From NCBI RefSeq assembly GCF_026672375.1, contig NZ_JAPPRA010000001.1, forward strand, positions 1,488,001-1,552,000: DNA of 64,000 bases. Direction: 5' to 3'. Origin of the DNA: Caulobacter sp. SL161. Lineage in GTDB: Bacteria > Pseudomonadota > Alphaproteobacteria > Caulobacterales > Caulobacteraceae. Each line of letters begins with the position of its first letter. The first letter of the stretch is position 1. Made by a program: the position numbers and the translations under genes. A model generated the notes under the pieces. The model worked only from the letters and a program-made list of their open reading frames with translations. It was not told where the DNA came from and searched no databases. This document shows positions 44,325 through 52,837 of the stretch, one piece after another.

Positions 44325-45248
44325 CTATTTCAGAACATTCAGCAGCGACGAGGCCTGCAGGCTGGTGAACACCTGGGCCGAGGCCTGCACCGCCAGCTTT
44401 GCGGCCTCCAGGCGGGTGACGGCCTCGGCCATGTCCACGTCGACGATGCCGCCGACCATGGTGGTCAGGGTGTCGGCCTGGTTGGAGAGATCGGTCTCGG
44501 CGGCTTCGAAGCGCTTCTGGTTGACGCCATTCTTCCCCTGGATGTCGACCACCGACTTGTAGGCCGTGTCGAAGGTGGTCAGCATGCCCTTCAGGAAGTT
44601 GACCTGGGTGTCATTGAGGTTGCCGGTGAAGGCGCCGTTGGCGTCGATATAGGCCTGGACCTGCTTGAAGGCGTCGAAGGTCGCGGTGCCCAGGGCGTCG
44701 CCCAGCACGCCGGTCTTGGCGTTGGTCTGCTCATCGACCCGGTTGGTGGTGATGTACTGGTCGTTCTGGAACAGCGATGCGGTCGACGGGGCCGCCGTCA
44801 GGTCGGCCATGGTGGCGGCGGTGGTGGTCGCGGTCTGGGTCTGGGCGCCGGAGAACACATAGAGCCCGTTGGACTTGGTGTTGACGCCTTGCACCACCTC
44901 GCTGAACGCCGCCTGCAGCTGCTGCATCAAGGTGGTGGCGTTGCCGGCGGCCATCGCGTTGGCGATGGCTTCGCGCGCATCCTTGGTGCCGTCGGCGACC
45001 CGGCCGATGCCGGTGTTCTGCATGTCCAACCGATTGGTGACCAGCTTGGTCTGGTCCAAGAGGCCGTTGATCTTGGTCTGGGCGCTGCGCATGGCGGTCA
45101 GCACCTCGGCGTTCTTGGCGTAGCCGCGCAGGTCGGTGGCGATCTTCTGGCTGGCCACCTGGGCGCCTACGTCATTCTGGCGGATCTGCGCCTTCATGAG
45201 GTTGGACGTCATGATGTTGTAGTTCTGGACGGTCGAGACGCGGGTCAT
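44325..45248 (-). CDS. flgL: Flagellar hook-filament junction protein FlgL
   Basis: 307 residues, joins hook to filament as HAP3. The N- and C-terminal helices are flagellin-like (MTRVSTVQNYNIMTSNLMKA; end VFTSLQASSLLNVLK) and would form the coiled-coil core; the middle is variable. Exported through the flagellar type III apparatus without a cleaved signal. It lies 3 bases after the flgK stop, so the two share a transcript and run opposite to the hook genes. The sigma-54-type promoter upstream of flgK should drive both. Confidence 0.92.
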   Translation of the reverse strand: MTRVSTVQNYNIMTSNLMKAQIRQNDVGAQVASQKIATDLRGYAKNAEVLTAMRSAQTKINGLLDQTKLVTNRLDMQNTGIGRVADGTKDAREAIANAMAAGNATTLMQQLQAAFSEVVQGVNTKSNGLYVFSGAQTQTATTTAATMADLTAAPSTASLFQNDQYITTNRVDEQTNAKTGVLGDALGTATFDAFKQVQAYIDANGAFTGNLNDTQVNFLKGMLTTFDTAYKSVVDIQGKNGVNQKRFEAAETDLSNQADTLTTMVGGIVDVDMAEAVTRLEAAKLAVQASAQVFTSLQASSLLNVLK

Positions 45249-45251
45249 GTC

Positions 45252-47363
45252 TTACCCCAGGATTCCGGTGAGCACGTCGAACATGTCCTTGGTCGCCTGG
45301 ATCAGGCGGGCCGAGGCGTTGAAGGCTTGCTGGTAGGTGGTCAGGTTGATCAGTTCTTCGTCCAGGTTCACGCCCTCTTCGGACTGACGCTGGCTGTCGA
45401 CTTCGCTGGACACCGCTGCGGCGGCGTCCTTGCGGCTTTCGGCGGTGGCGGCCTTGCGGGCGATGGAGCCCCCGAAGTCGGCGGCGTAGCGCGACACGGT
45501 CATAGTCACCGAAGCGGCGCTGCCTGCGACGCCGAACGTGGCGGTGTTCTCGCCGGCGTTGGCCAGGGCCAGGGCGCCGCGCCCGTCGCCGATCGCCAGG
45601 GCCGCATTACCGCCGACGGCCTGGGTCAGGTCCAGCTTGGCGAACGGCAGAAGCTTGGGGTTCTGGTCCATCGCCGTGTTGAGGAAGAACTTCTCGCCGC
45701 GCGTGCTGCGTTCGGCGGGACCGATGCCGAACAGCTGGCTGGCCGACGGACCGCCGGCGCCGCGCTCGGTGCTGTCGGCGACGATCGACATCGTCACCGG
45801 CGTGTTGGTGTTCGACGTGAAGCTGACCTGACCCTTGGCGTTCATGGAGAACTGGCCATAGAGGCCGACCCCCGAGGCGCGGGAGTTCAGCGCATCGATC
45901 ATGTTCTGCATGGTCCCGCCCACGGGCGGGGTGAAGGGGATGTCCCGGATCCGGCCGCCCTCGACGTCGGTCAGCCGGATCGTCATCTGGCCGGTGGTGA
46001 AGCCGTGCGGGTCCGACGACGTCAGGCCCGTCTCGTACGGCGAGTAGCCGCTGGTGCGGACGATGTCGTTGAGGCCGAAATAGTGGCTGAAACCCTTGCC
46101 GGTCTTGCTGGACGGGGTCGTGGCGTCGTCGGCGATGGCCACGCCCAGGCCGCCCACGCCGTTGATGCTCAGGGCGCCGTTCGAGAAACCCGCCGCGCCC
46201 TGGCCGCCCAGGGCGGTGTTGAGCTGGGCCAGGAAGTTGGCCGAGGTGAAGGCCGGGCCGGCCGCGCCGTTCACGGTCATCGTGCCGGCGTCGAAGTCGA
46301 TGTCGATCCGGCGCTGGATGACGCCGCTGGCGTTGGTCAGGGCGATCGTCGTCTTGCCGGTGAAACCGGTCAGGGCCGCCTGGGCGTCCAGACCGGTGTT
46401 GCGGCCCGTCAGGCTGGTGGGGGCGGGCACCGACGAGGCGGCGTTGGCGGCGCGGTTGATCTCCTCGGTCGCGCGCGAGGTGAACTCGCCCAGCTGGTCG
46501 GAGAGGTTGACCAGGTCGATGTTGCGCACGTCCATCAGGCCGCGGATCTCGCCGCTCGAGATGTTCAGCGGGACCGGATAGTCCGAGCCGTTGGCGAGTT
46601 GCACCGTCAGGAAGCCCGTCGCGGTGGCCGAGGTCTGGTAGGTGATCTTGGCCGCCCCGTCGCCCGCCAGGTTCAGGCCCTCGGTGGACCGCACCACGAT
46701 CCCGCCCAGGGTGCGGGGCGAGATCTGCACGTTCATCAGCTCGGAGAGCTCATCAACCAGGCTGCTCTGCACATTCTCGGCGCCCGTGGCGTCCGCGCCC
46801 GCGACCTTGGCCCGCGTGATGTCGGTGTTCAGGGCGTCGATCTGGCTGAGCAGGTCATTGACCCGCCCGACGTCGGCGGCGATCCGCGTGTCGGCGTCCT
46901 TGCCCAGCTTCGACAGCGAGGCGGTGATGCGGCTGGACTCGCTGAGGAAGTCGTCCAGCCGGGTCAGCGCCTGGGTGCGCAGCAGGCTGGAGGAGGGGTC
47001 ATCCTGCGCCGAGGAGAACGCGGCGTAGACGTCGTCCAGCACGGTGAAGAAGCTTGTCGAGCCGCTGGGGTCGCCAAACAGCTGCTGGGCGCTGTTGAGC
47101 GTGCTGGCGACGATCGAAGCGCGGCCGCTTTCCGAGGCGGCGTTCAGGCTGGCTGACTGCAGGAAGGCGTCGGTGGCGCGCTTGATGGCGTCGATATTGA
47201 CGCCCACGCCCATGCCGTTGGACAGCAGGTTGGACTGGCTGACCGTCTTGCGGACATAGCCGGTGGTGTTGACATTGGCGATATTGTCCGACGTGACGCG
47301 CAGACCCGTCTGCGCGGCCATCATGCCGGACGTCGCCGTGCTCATGATCGCATTGAGCGACAT
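45252..47363 (-). CDS. flgK: Flagellar hook-associated protein FlgK
   Basis: 703 residues, HAP1 of the hook-filament junction. The N-terminus (MSLNAIMSTATSGMMAAQTG; SDNIANVNTTGYVRK) has the SDNIANxNTxGY signature of rod/hook/HAP proteins, and the C-terminus (EELINLTTYQQAFNASARLI) matches the paired helix. Central domains are variable. First gene of the flgKL pair, expressed divergently from fliK-flgD-flgE. The 400-base leader holds a sigma-54-type promoter on this strand at 47527-47541. Confidence 0.95.
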   Translation of the reverse strand: MSLNAIMSTATSGMMAAQTGLRVTSDNIANVNTTGYVRKTVSQSNLLSNGMGVGVNIDAIKRATDAFLQSASLNAASESGRASIVASTLNSAQQLFGDPSGSTSFFTVLDDVYAAFSSAQDDPSSSLLRTQALTRLDDFLSESSRITASLSKLGKDADTRIAADVGRVNDLLSQIDALNTDITRAKVAGADATGAENVQSSLVDELSELMNVQISPRTLGGIVVRSTEGLNLAGDGAAKITYQTSATATGFLTVQLANGSDYPVPLNISSGEIRGLMDVRNIDLVNLSDQLGEFTSRATEEINRAANAASSVPAPTSLTGRNTGLDAQAALTGFTGKTTIALTNASGVIQRRIDIDFDAGTMTVNGAAGPAFTSANFLAQLNTALGGQGAAGFSNGALSINGVGGLGVAIADDATTPSSKTGKGFSHYFGLNDIVRTSGYSPYETGLTSSDPHGFTTGQMTIRLTDVEGGRIRDIPFTPPVGGTMQNMIDALNSRASGVGLYGQFSMNAKGQVSFTSNTNTPVTMSIVADSTERGAGGPSASQLFGIGPAERSTRGEKFFLNTAMDQNPKLLPFAKLDLTQAVGGNAALAIGDGRGALALANAGENTATFGVAGSAASVTMTVSRYAADFGGSIARKAATAESRKDAAAAVSSEVDSQRQSEEGVNLDEELINLTTYQQAFNASARLIQATKDMFDVLTGILG

Positions 47364-47415
47364 GGATCAGGCCTCCTTCGGCTCGGCAAACCGCGCAACG
47401 CACGACGCGCCGTTG

Positions 47416-47434
47416 CCCGGCGAAACTTGCCGGG
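47416..47434. promoter_or_regulatory. Palindrome CCCGGC-N7-GCCGGG, FlbD ftr-like
   Basis: CCCGGC (47416-47421) and GCCGGG (47429-47434) flank GAAACTT. Read on the minus strand it shares CGGCAA-N4-CGCCG with 47596-47614. It lies downstream of the flgK promoter, in the leader. Such sites bind FlbD in Caulobacter flagellar promoters; assignment here is inference. Confidence 0.4.
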
Positions 47435-47526
47435 TCGCGGTGGGGCATGATCCCCGATGATGTGCCAAGCCATTGAAATTCATGGCGATGTGTTCCGACT
47501 GCCGGAAATTCGACGAGAGGTCTTCC

Positions 47527-47541
47527 GCAAGGACGGCGCCA
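47527..47541 (-). promoter_or_regulatory. Sigma-54-type promoter of flgK-flgL
   Basis: On the minus strand, TGGCGCCGTCCTTGC: GG and GC elements at the invariant -24/-12 spacing of the sigma-54 consensus (TGGCAC-N5-TTGC). A weaker candidate (AGGGACGGGAGTTGC) lies at 47567-47581 on the same strand. It would give a leader of about 150 bases before flgK. Confidence 0.65.
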
Positions 47542-47595
47542 AGCCGGGGCGCGGCCCGGCGACGCGGCAACTCCCGTCCCTGAAGGCCGCCCGAG

Positions 47596-47614
47596 CTCGG
47601 CAAAAAGCGCCGCG
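47596..47614. promoter_or_regulatory. FlbD ftr-like site upstream of hook promoter
   Basis: CTCGGCAAAAAGCGCCGCG matches 47416-47434 (minus strand) at 13 of 19 positions, including CGGCAA-N4-CGCCG. It lies about 80 bases upstream of the hook-operon -24 element and between both divergent promoters, the position expected of an enhancer. Confidence 0.45.
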
Positions 47615-47635
47615 TCCGGCGCGATTTTTCTTCGT

Positions 47636-47648
47636 AAACAAGCCATTA
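47636..47648. promoter_or_regulatory. IHF-like site
   Basis: AAACAAGCCATTA fits the IHF consensus (WATCAANNNNTTR) with one mismatch and lies in AT-rich DNA between the ftr-like site and the sigma-54 element. IHF bending between activator and promoter is known for Caulobacter hook genes. Confidence 0.5.
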
Positions 47649-47688
47649 AAGTAATTAATAACAGAGGCTTAGGCCGTGTTCTCCGAGT

Positions 47689-47704
47689 TGGCCCGACCGT
47701 TGCT
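47689..47704 (+). promoter_or_regulatory. Sigma-54 promoter of fliK-flgD-flgE
   Basis: TGGCCCGACCGTTGCT has the exact sigma-54 -24/-12 spacing with one mismatch from TGGCACRNNNNTTGCW. It lies 60 bases before the fliK ATG. Hook genes of Caulobacter depend on sigma-54 and FlbD. Confidence 0.8.
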
Positions 47705-47763
47705 GAGGGAGGCGACGAAGGCGTGTCCGTCATGGAGCGCCGCCAACCGAGCAACGACTGCGA

Positions 47764-49509
47764 ATGACCGCGATCGCCGCACCCACCGCCGCTCTTCCCG
47801 CCGCGCCGACCCCGGCCGGCGGCGTCAAGGCGTCCGCCGAGGGCTTCGACGCCCTGCTGGCCATCGCCGGCCGTTCCGACGACGCGCCGTCCCCGCGTCC
47901 GACGCCCCAACGCGCCGAGACCAAGGCCGACGATCGGGATGCGGATCGGGACGTGAAGGCCGTCGAAAAGCCCGCCCGGACCGAAACCAAGGCGGTTGAA
48001 CGCGACGACGAGACCCGAGCCGACAGCGGCGATGCGGTCGAAGACGCCCGCGACGCCAAGGCGCCGAGCGACCGGACCGCCGACAAGGCGGCCGGCGAGG
48101 AGACGGCCGACGCCGAAACGGGCGAGGAGACTTCGACCGAGGCGGATACGACCGCCGCCGCCGCTCAGGCCGCCGCGACGCTGATCGCCGCCATGACCGT
48201 CGAGCCCACGACCACGGTCCCCGCCGAAGCGACTGAAGAGGCGGCCCCGGCGGTTGCGACCGTCTCGGCCAACGACGTTGCGGCCTTCGCCGCCGCCGTC
48301 GAGACGATCGACGTCGCGCCGGTCGCCACCCCGCAGGCCGCCGCCGATCCGGCGCTTGAGACCGCCGTTGCGGCGTCGCCGCAGGCGCCGTCCCAGGCCC
48401 CGGTCGCGACCGCCGAAGGACAGGCGCTGGACGCCGCCGGGCTCGAGGCCCTTACGGCCCTGGCCGGCGAGGAGCCGGCGGTGGTCGACACCAAGGTCGC
48501 GCCGCAGACGCCGACCGCCCCGTCTCAAGCTACGAACGCAGCGCCGTCGGCCGCCGCCGCGACCGCCCCGCAGGTCGCCGGCCTCTCGGCCCCGGTGGTC
48601 GAGGCGCCGATCGCCCCGGCGGCCGCGCCGGTTGAGGTCGCCGTCGCAGAAGAGGTCGCCCCGGCGGCGATGACCGCCGCTGTCGACGCCGCTGAGGTCT
48701 CGCCCGCCGTGACGGCGGATCTCGCGCCGGTCGCGGCCAAGCCGGCCGAAGCGACCAAGGCCCAGAGCGCGCCGGTTGCGACCCCCGCCGTCGTGGCCGC
48801 CGAAGTCGCCGAGACCCCGCAAGCCGTGGCCGCCGTCGCCTCAGGCGCCTCGAGCGGCGACGCCAACGCCAACGGCGACGCCAATACGAACGCCAAGGGT
48901 TCGGAGACCGCCGCCGGCGCCGTGACGCTGGAGGCTTCGGTCGCCGGCGCGGCGACCCCCGAGGCCTCGCCGTCCGCGACGCCGACGCCCCTGGCCCCGA
49001 CCCCTGTCGCCAGCGCCAACGCGCCCGCCGCCGCGCCGGCGCCGGTGCGCGGTTCGCCCGAAACCGTTGCGGCGCTGTCGGCCGAGATCATCAAGAAGGC
49101 CGACGCCAAGACCACCCGCTTCGACGTGGCCCTGACGCCCGACGGCCTGGGCAAGGTCGACGTGCGGATCGAGATCGGCCGCGACGGCGTCCTGACCGCG
49201 TCGATGCGTTTCGACACCGTCCACGCCGCCCAGGAGCTGCGCGGAAAGGCCAATGAACTGCGTCAGGCCCTGGCCGACGCCGGCTTCAACGTCGCCGACA
49301 ACGCGCTCAGCTTCGACGTCTCCAGCCAGGGCGGCCAGAGCCAGAACCCGTTCTTCGCCTTCGAGGGCTGGGGCGACCAGGGACAGCGCGCCTTCTCGGG
49401 CCGCGCCTTCCAGGCCGCCCTGACCGGCGAGGAAGACATCACCATCACCCCCGAACTGCTGCCCGGCCTGAAGACGGTCGCCGACAGCGGTCTGGACATC
49501 CGGATCTAG
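47764..49509 (+). CDS. fliK: Flagellar hook-length control protein FliK
   Basis: 581 residues. The first about 440 are extreme low complexity, mostly Ala, Val, Thr, Pro and acidic residues, as in FliK rulers. The conserved C-terminal Flg_hook domain follows (RFDVALTPDGLGKVDVRIEI.., LRQALADAGFNVADNALSF). FliK is exported during hook growth and switches export specificity once the hook reaches its length. The start at 47764 follows the sigma-54 promoter. The next gene, flgD, begins 11 bases after the stop. Confidence 0.88.
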   Translation: MTAIAAPTAALPAAPTPAGGVKASAEGFDALLAIAGRSDDAPSPRPTPQRAETKADDRDADRDVKAVEKPARTETKAVERDDETRADSGDAVEDARDAKAPSDRTADKAAGEETADAETGEETSTEADTTAAAAQAAATLIAAMTVEPTTTVPAEATEEAAPAVATVSANDVAAFAAAVETIDVAPVATPQAAADPALETAVAASPQAPSQAPVATAEGQALDAAGLEALTALAGEEPAVVDTKVAPQTPTAPSQATNAAPSAAAATAPQVAGLSAPVVEAPIAPAAAPVEVAVAEEVAPAAMTAAVDAAEVSPAVTADLAPVAAKPAEATKAQSAPVATPAVVAAEVAETPQAVAAVASGASSGDANANGDANTNAKGSETAAGAVTLEASVAGAATPEASPSATPTPLAPTPVASANAPAAAPAPVRGSPETVAALSAEIIKKADAKTTRFDVALTPDGLGKVDVRIEIGRDGVLTASMRFDTVHAAQELRGKANELRQALADAGFNVADNALSFDVSSQGGQSQNPFFAFEGWGDQGQRAFSGRAFQAALTGEEDITITPELLPGLKTVADSGLDIRI

Positions 49510-49520
49510 GAGATACCGAC

Positions 49521-50201
49521 ATGGCCACCGCCGTCTCGTCACAAAACACCGCGTCGGTCCTCGACAAGATCAACAACTCGCGCACGTCGCTGGCGACCAA
49601 CAAGGAGACCTTCCTGCAGCTGCTGACCACGCAGCTGAAGAACCAGGACCCTCTGTCGCCGACCGACACCACCCAGATGACCCAGCAGATCACGTCGATG
49701 ACCGGCGTGGAGCAGCAACTGGTCACCAACGACCTCTTGGCCGCTCTGGTGGGCATGAACACCGGCACGGGCCTCTCCGAGGGCGTCGCGATGATCGGCA
49801 AGCAGGTTTCGGCGATCAGCGACACCTCGACCCTTAAGAACGGTACGGCGACCTTCTCCTGGACCCAGCCCAGCGCCTCGGCGTCGCTGAAGGTCGAGAT
49901 CAAGAACCCCGCCGGCAAGGTGGTCCGCACCTTGACGCCGGATGACCAGAAGAGCGGCGACCACACCATCACCTGGGATGGCAAGGACGACAGCGGCGCC
50001 CAGCTGCCCGACGGCGGCGTCTACGGCATCGTCGTGACGGCCAAGACTGGCGACGGCAAGGAGATCAAGGCGACCAACATCAAGGGTCGCACCGAGGGCG
50101 TGGTGACCGCCGTCGACAACGCCACCGGTCAGCCGATGGTCGTGGTCGATGGCAAGACCATCCCCGTCGACAACGTCGTCGGCATCAAGGCGGCGGCCTA
50201 G
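49521..50201 (+). CDS. flgD: Flagellar hook capping protein FlgD
   Basis: 226 residues. The N-terminal export/assembly part has TNKETFLQLLTTQLKNQDPL and PTDTTQMTQQITSMTGVEQQ, the FlgD signature. The C-terminal half forms the FlgD-Ig/Tudor-like domains (ITWDGKDDSGAQLPDGGVY). FlgD caps the growing hook and is removed when FlgK is added. It is translated right behind fliK (AGGAG before the ATG). Confidence 0.93.
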   Translation: MATAVSSQNTASVLDKINNSRTSLATNKETFLQLLTTQLKNQDPLSPTDTTQMTQQITSMTGVEQQLVTNDLLAALVGMNTGTGLSEGVAMIGKQVSAISDTSTLKNGTATFSWTQPSASASLKVEIKNPAGKVVRTLTPDDQKSGDHTITWDGKDDSGAQLPDGGVYGIVVTAKTGDGKEIKATNIKGRTEGVVTAVDNATGQPMVVVDGKTIPVDNVVGIKAAA

Positions 50202-50243
50202 AGCACTCACCAGGCCGAGGCGGCCTGAACCCACCATCGACCG

Positions 50244-50287
50244 GGCGTCAGAAAGACGCCGACGCGGTCCCCGGAAGACGGTCTTCC
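50244..50287 (+). promoter_or_regulatory. Two hairpins in the flgE leader
   Basis: GGCGTC-AGAAA-GACGCC (50244-50260) and GGAAGAC-G-GTCTTCC (50273-50287) lie one after the other in the 147-base gap before flgE. Neither has a T-tract. They may modulate translation or stability of the hook mRNA; this is a guess from position. Confidence 0.4.
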
Positions 50288-50348
50288 CGCGGATCCAAAC
50301 GCAAACAGCGCTGAACCCTCGTCCCCCCATTTTTGTAGGAATTCAGTC

Positions 50349-52124
50349 ATGAGCATCAACAGCGCCATGCTCGCCGGCGTTTCCGGTCTGGTCGCCAACT
50401 CGTCGGCCCTGGCCGCGATCTCGGACAACATCGCAAACGTCAACACGGTCGGCTTCAAGCGTTCGACCTCGAACTTCTCGACGCTGGTCACGTCCGGCAA
50501 CAAGAACCAGACCTACAGCGCCGGCGGCGTGAAGGCCCAGACGCACCAGTTCATCAGCCAGCAGGGCCTGACCCAGTCGACGACCTCGAACCTGGATATC
50601 TCGATCTCGGGCTCGGGCTTCTTCGTCACCACGGAAAAGCCCGAGAACCTGACGGCGACCGATACGCGCTCGTTCACGCGCGCGGGTTCGTTCCAGCTCG
50701 ACAGCCTCGGCTATCTGCGCAACGACGCGGGTCTGTACCTGCAAGGCTGGCTGGCCGACCCGGTCAGCGGTCTGATCACGCCCGATCCGTCGGACCTGAT
50801 GCAGCTGGCCTCGATCAACGTCGGCAGCGTCGGCGGCACGGCCGAGAAGACCACCCGCGTCGGCGTCAACGCCAACCTGCGCTCCGAGCAGCCCGTGGCG
50901 GCCGCCGTTTCGTACAAGGTCGGCACGGCCGGTTCGCCGTCGAAGTCGAACGTCGTCGACTCGGCCGGTACGTCCCACAATTACGATGTCATCTACAGCT
51001 CGACGGGCATCGCCAACCCCGTCTCGGGCAACAACGAGTACCTGGTCGACATCAAGGAAAACGGCGTGATCGTCGCCACCGGCAAGGTGGCCTACGACGC
51101 TGCGACGAACGAGATCGTCAGCTCGACGATCGACTACAAGGGCGCTTCGCCGGTGGCAGGCTCCACCACCACCACGCGGATCAACGCCGCTGGCGATACG
51201 ATCGACCTTGAGGACCTGGGCATCATCGACACCGCCGGCGTCGACGACGCCGAGGTCGTGGCGGGCAAGCTCTATGATCCTTCGACCTGGTCGATGTCCG
51301 ACTACGCCAAGGATAACAGCAAGGGCGTCAAGCCGGACTTCGAAGTCCAGATCCCGCTGTCGGACTCCAAGGGCGGTCAGCGCACGGTGACCCTGTCGCT
51401 GCTGAAGGGCCCCGGCCCGAACCAGTGGTACGCCGAGCTGCGCGCCAAGCCGGGCGATCTGGCCAACAATGGCAACGGCCAGATCAGCACGGGCATCGTC
51501 GAGTTCACCACCGACGGCAAGCTCAAGAGCACCGGCAGTCTGTTCGGCAGCACCAGCCCGACGGCCATCACCATCAAGAGTTCGGGCTATATCGCGCCGG
51601 CGGTCACGCCGCCGGCCGTGCAGCCGCCCGCGCCGCCGACCTGGGCCGACGCCCTGGGCATCGACGAGCAGGAAGTCCAGATCGATCTCGCCAGCGCCGC
51701 CGGCGGCCTGACCCAGTACAACAGCCAGTCGGTGGTTCAGTCGGTCAACACCAACGGCACGGCCTTTGGTAACCTGACGAACATCGAGGTCGATGAGAAC
51801 GGCTACGTCTCGGCCATCTTCGACAACGGCGTCACCCGCCGGATCGCCCAGGTCGCCATCGCCACCTTCTCGAACCCCAACGGTCTGAAGGGCGTCAACG
51901 GCAATGCTTATCGCGTCACCAACGAAAGCGGCACCTACAGCCTGAAGGCTCCGTCGCAGGGCGGCGCCGGCGCTCTGGCGCCCTCTACCCTTGAAGCCTC
52001 GACCGTTGATCTGTCCCAGGAGTTTACCGGCCTGATCACTACTCAGCGCGCCTACTCGGCTTCGTCGAAGATCATCACGACCGCTGACCAGATGCTTGAG
52101 GAACTCTTGAATATTAAGCGCTAA
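50349..52124 (+). CDS. flgE: Flagellar hook protein FlgE
   Basis: 591 residues. It begins MSINSAMLAGVSGLVANSSA with SDNIANVNTVGFKRS, the rod/hook signature, and ends with EFTGLITTQRAYSASSKIIT, its paired helix. The long middle gives the surface domains of the hook, a universal joint polymer. Its length is typical of Caulobacter hook protein. Third gene from the sigma-54 promoter at 47689; sciP follows after 168 bases. Confidence 0.96.
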   Translation: MSINSAMLAGVSGLVANSSALAAISDNIANVNTVGFKRSTSNFSTLVTSGNKNQTYSAGGVKAQTHQFISQQGLTQSTTSNLDISISGSGFFVTTEKPENLTATDTRSFTRAGSFQLDSLGYLRNDAGLYLQGWLADPVSGLITPDPSDLMQLASINVGSVGGTAEKTTRVGVNANLRSEQPVAAAVSYKVGTAGSPSKSNVVDSAGTSHNYDVIYSSTGIANPVSGNNEYLVDIKENGVIVATGKVAYDAATNEIVSSTIDYKGASPVAGSTTTTRINAAGDTIDLEDLGIIDTAGVDDAEVVAGKLYDPSTWSMSDYAKDNSKGVKPDFEVQIPLSDSKGGQRTVTLSLLKGPGPNQWYAELRAKPGDLANNGNGQISTGIVEFTTDGKLKSTGSLFGSTSPTAITIKSSGYIAPAVTPPAVQPPAPPTWADALGIDEQEVQIDLASAAGGLTQYNSQSVVQSVNTNGTAFGNLTNIEVDENGYVSAIFDNGVTRRIAQVAIATFSNPNGLKGVNGNAYRVTNESGTYSLKAPSQGGAGALAPSTLEASTVDLSQEFTGLITTQRAYSASSKIITTADQMLEELLNIKR

Positions 52125-52133
52125 TCATAGGGC

Positions 52134-52147
52134 TTAACATTCTTTAA
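52134..52147. promoter_or_regulatory. Imperfect CtrA box
   Basis: TTAA-N6-TTAA (spacing one base shorter than the CtrA consensus TTAA-N7-TTAA), just after flgE. Confidence 0.25.
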
Positions 52148-52221
52148 TTCTTGTGTTTCACACTGAGACACTACGGACTGCTAAGGAGCCATCTTGTTTA
52201 GGCCTTTCTTTACTATTGGAA

Positions 52222-52236
52222 TTAAGCCGCTGTTAT
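52222..52236. promoter_or_regulatory. CtrA box upstream of sciP
   Basis: TTAA-GCCGCTG-TTAT, 7 of 8 consensus bases at correct spacing, ending 56 bases before the sciP ATG. In Caulobacter, CtrA activates sciP, whose product then inhibits CtrA. Confidence 0.45.
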
Positions 52237-52292
52237 TAGGCGGCGCCTATAGTGGCCTTCAACAGTGATGGTTGTGGGAAAGGCGTAAAGCC

Positions 52293-52574
52293 ATGTTGCA
52301 GCAGCAGCGCACCAACAGCCGGGGTGAAAAGTACGTCATCGGTCCGACCGGTGCGCCTCTCACTCTGGCGGATTTGCCGCCTGCGGAGACCCAGCGTTGG
52401 GTCATCCGTCGGAAGGCCGAGGTCGTGGCCGCCGTTCGCGGGGGTCTGCTCTCGCTCGACGAGGCGTGCGATCGTTACAAGCTGACGAACGACGAGTTCC
52501 TCAGCTGGCAGCAGTCGATTGATCGGCACGGCCTGGCGGGCCTGCGGACCACCCGGATCCAGCAGTACCGTTAA
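52293..52574 (+). CDS. sciP: CtrA inhibitor SciP (DUF1153)
   Basis: 93 residues. It begins MLQQQRTNSRGEKYVIGPTG and carries a helix-turn-helix-like core (RRKAEVVAAVRGGLLSLDEA, CDRYKLTNDEFLSWQQSID). The DUF1153 family is found in Alphaproteobacteria and named for small CtrA inhibitory protein. SciP accumulates in swarmer cells and blocks CtrA from recruiting RNA polymerase at its promoters. The ATG at 52293 is preferred; a TTG 21 bases earlier is in frame. It sits between flgE and the fliF operon, as in Caulobacter. A strong hairpin follows. Confidence 0.95.
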   Translation: MLQQQRTNSRGEKYVIGPTGAPLTLADLPPAETQRWVIRRKAEVVAAVRGGLLSLDEACDRYKLTNDEFLSWQQSIDRHGLAGLRTTRIQQYR

Positions 52575-52659
52575 GGTGGGTAGGGTGTGTTGATGTGACC
52601 GCCCTTCCTGGCCTCGAAAACCCCACGGGCCTTGCGCCACAAGGGTTTGATGACGTTCA

Positions 52660-52694
52660 GCGGCCGCGCCTGCAAAGGCGCGGCCGCGACGTTT
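52660..52694 (+). terminator. Strong hairpin behind sciP, probable terminator
   Basis: Perfect 12-base arms GCGGCCGCGCCT and AGGCGCGGCCGC around GCAA, then GACGTTTT. It separates sciP from the fliF promoter region. Confidence 0.65.
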
Positions 52695-52739
52695 TGGCGC
52701 CGCCGGAACGCCCGACGATCGGCAGATATAAACGCCTCG

Positions 52740-52759
52740 TTTACCTTGTACTGGGTAAA
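52740..52759. promoter_or_regulatory. Inverted repeat in the fliF promoter region
   Basis: TTTACC-N8-GGTAAA, about 80 bases before the fliF start. The fliF operon is CtrA-controlled in Caulobacter; this is not a canonical CtrA box, but its position makes it a candidate site for CtrA or FlbD. Confidence 0.35.
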
Positions 52760-52837
52760 TCCTGCCTACCGGCGAGCGCTTCGTATGCGTTTGGCGGGCT
52801 TCCCCTCGGGGATTGTTGACGCAGGGGATGGGGCTTC

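Noticed and set aside
47457-47654. A 65-codon open frame between flgK and fliK.
   Set aside because: It covers the sigma-54 elements and palindromes of the divergent promoters and has no protein-like features.
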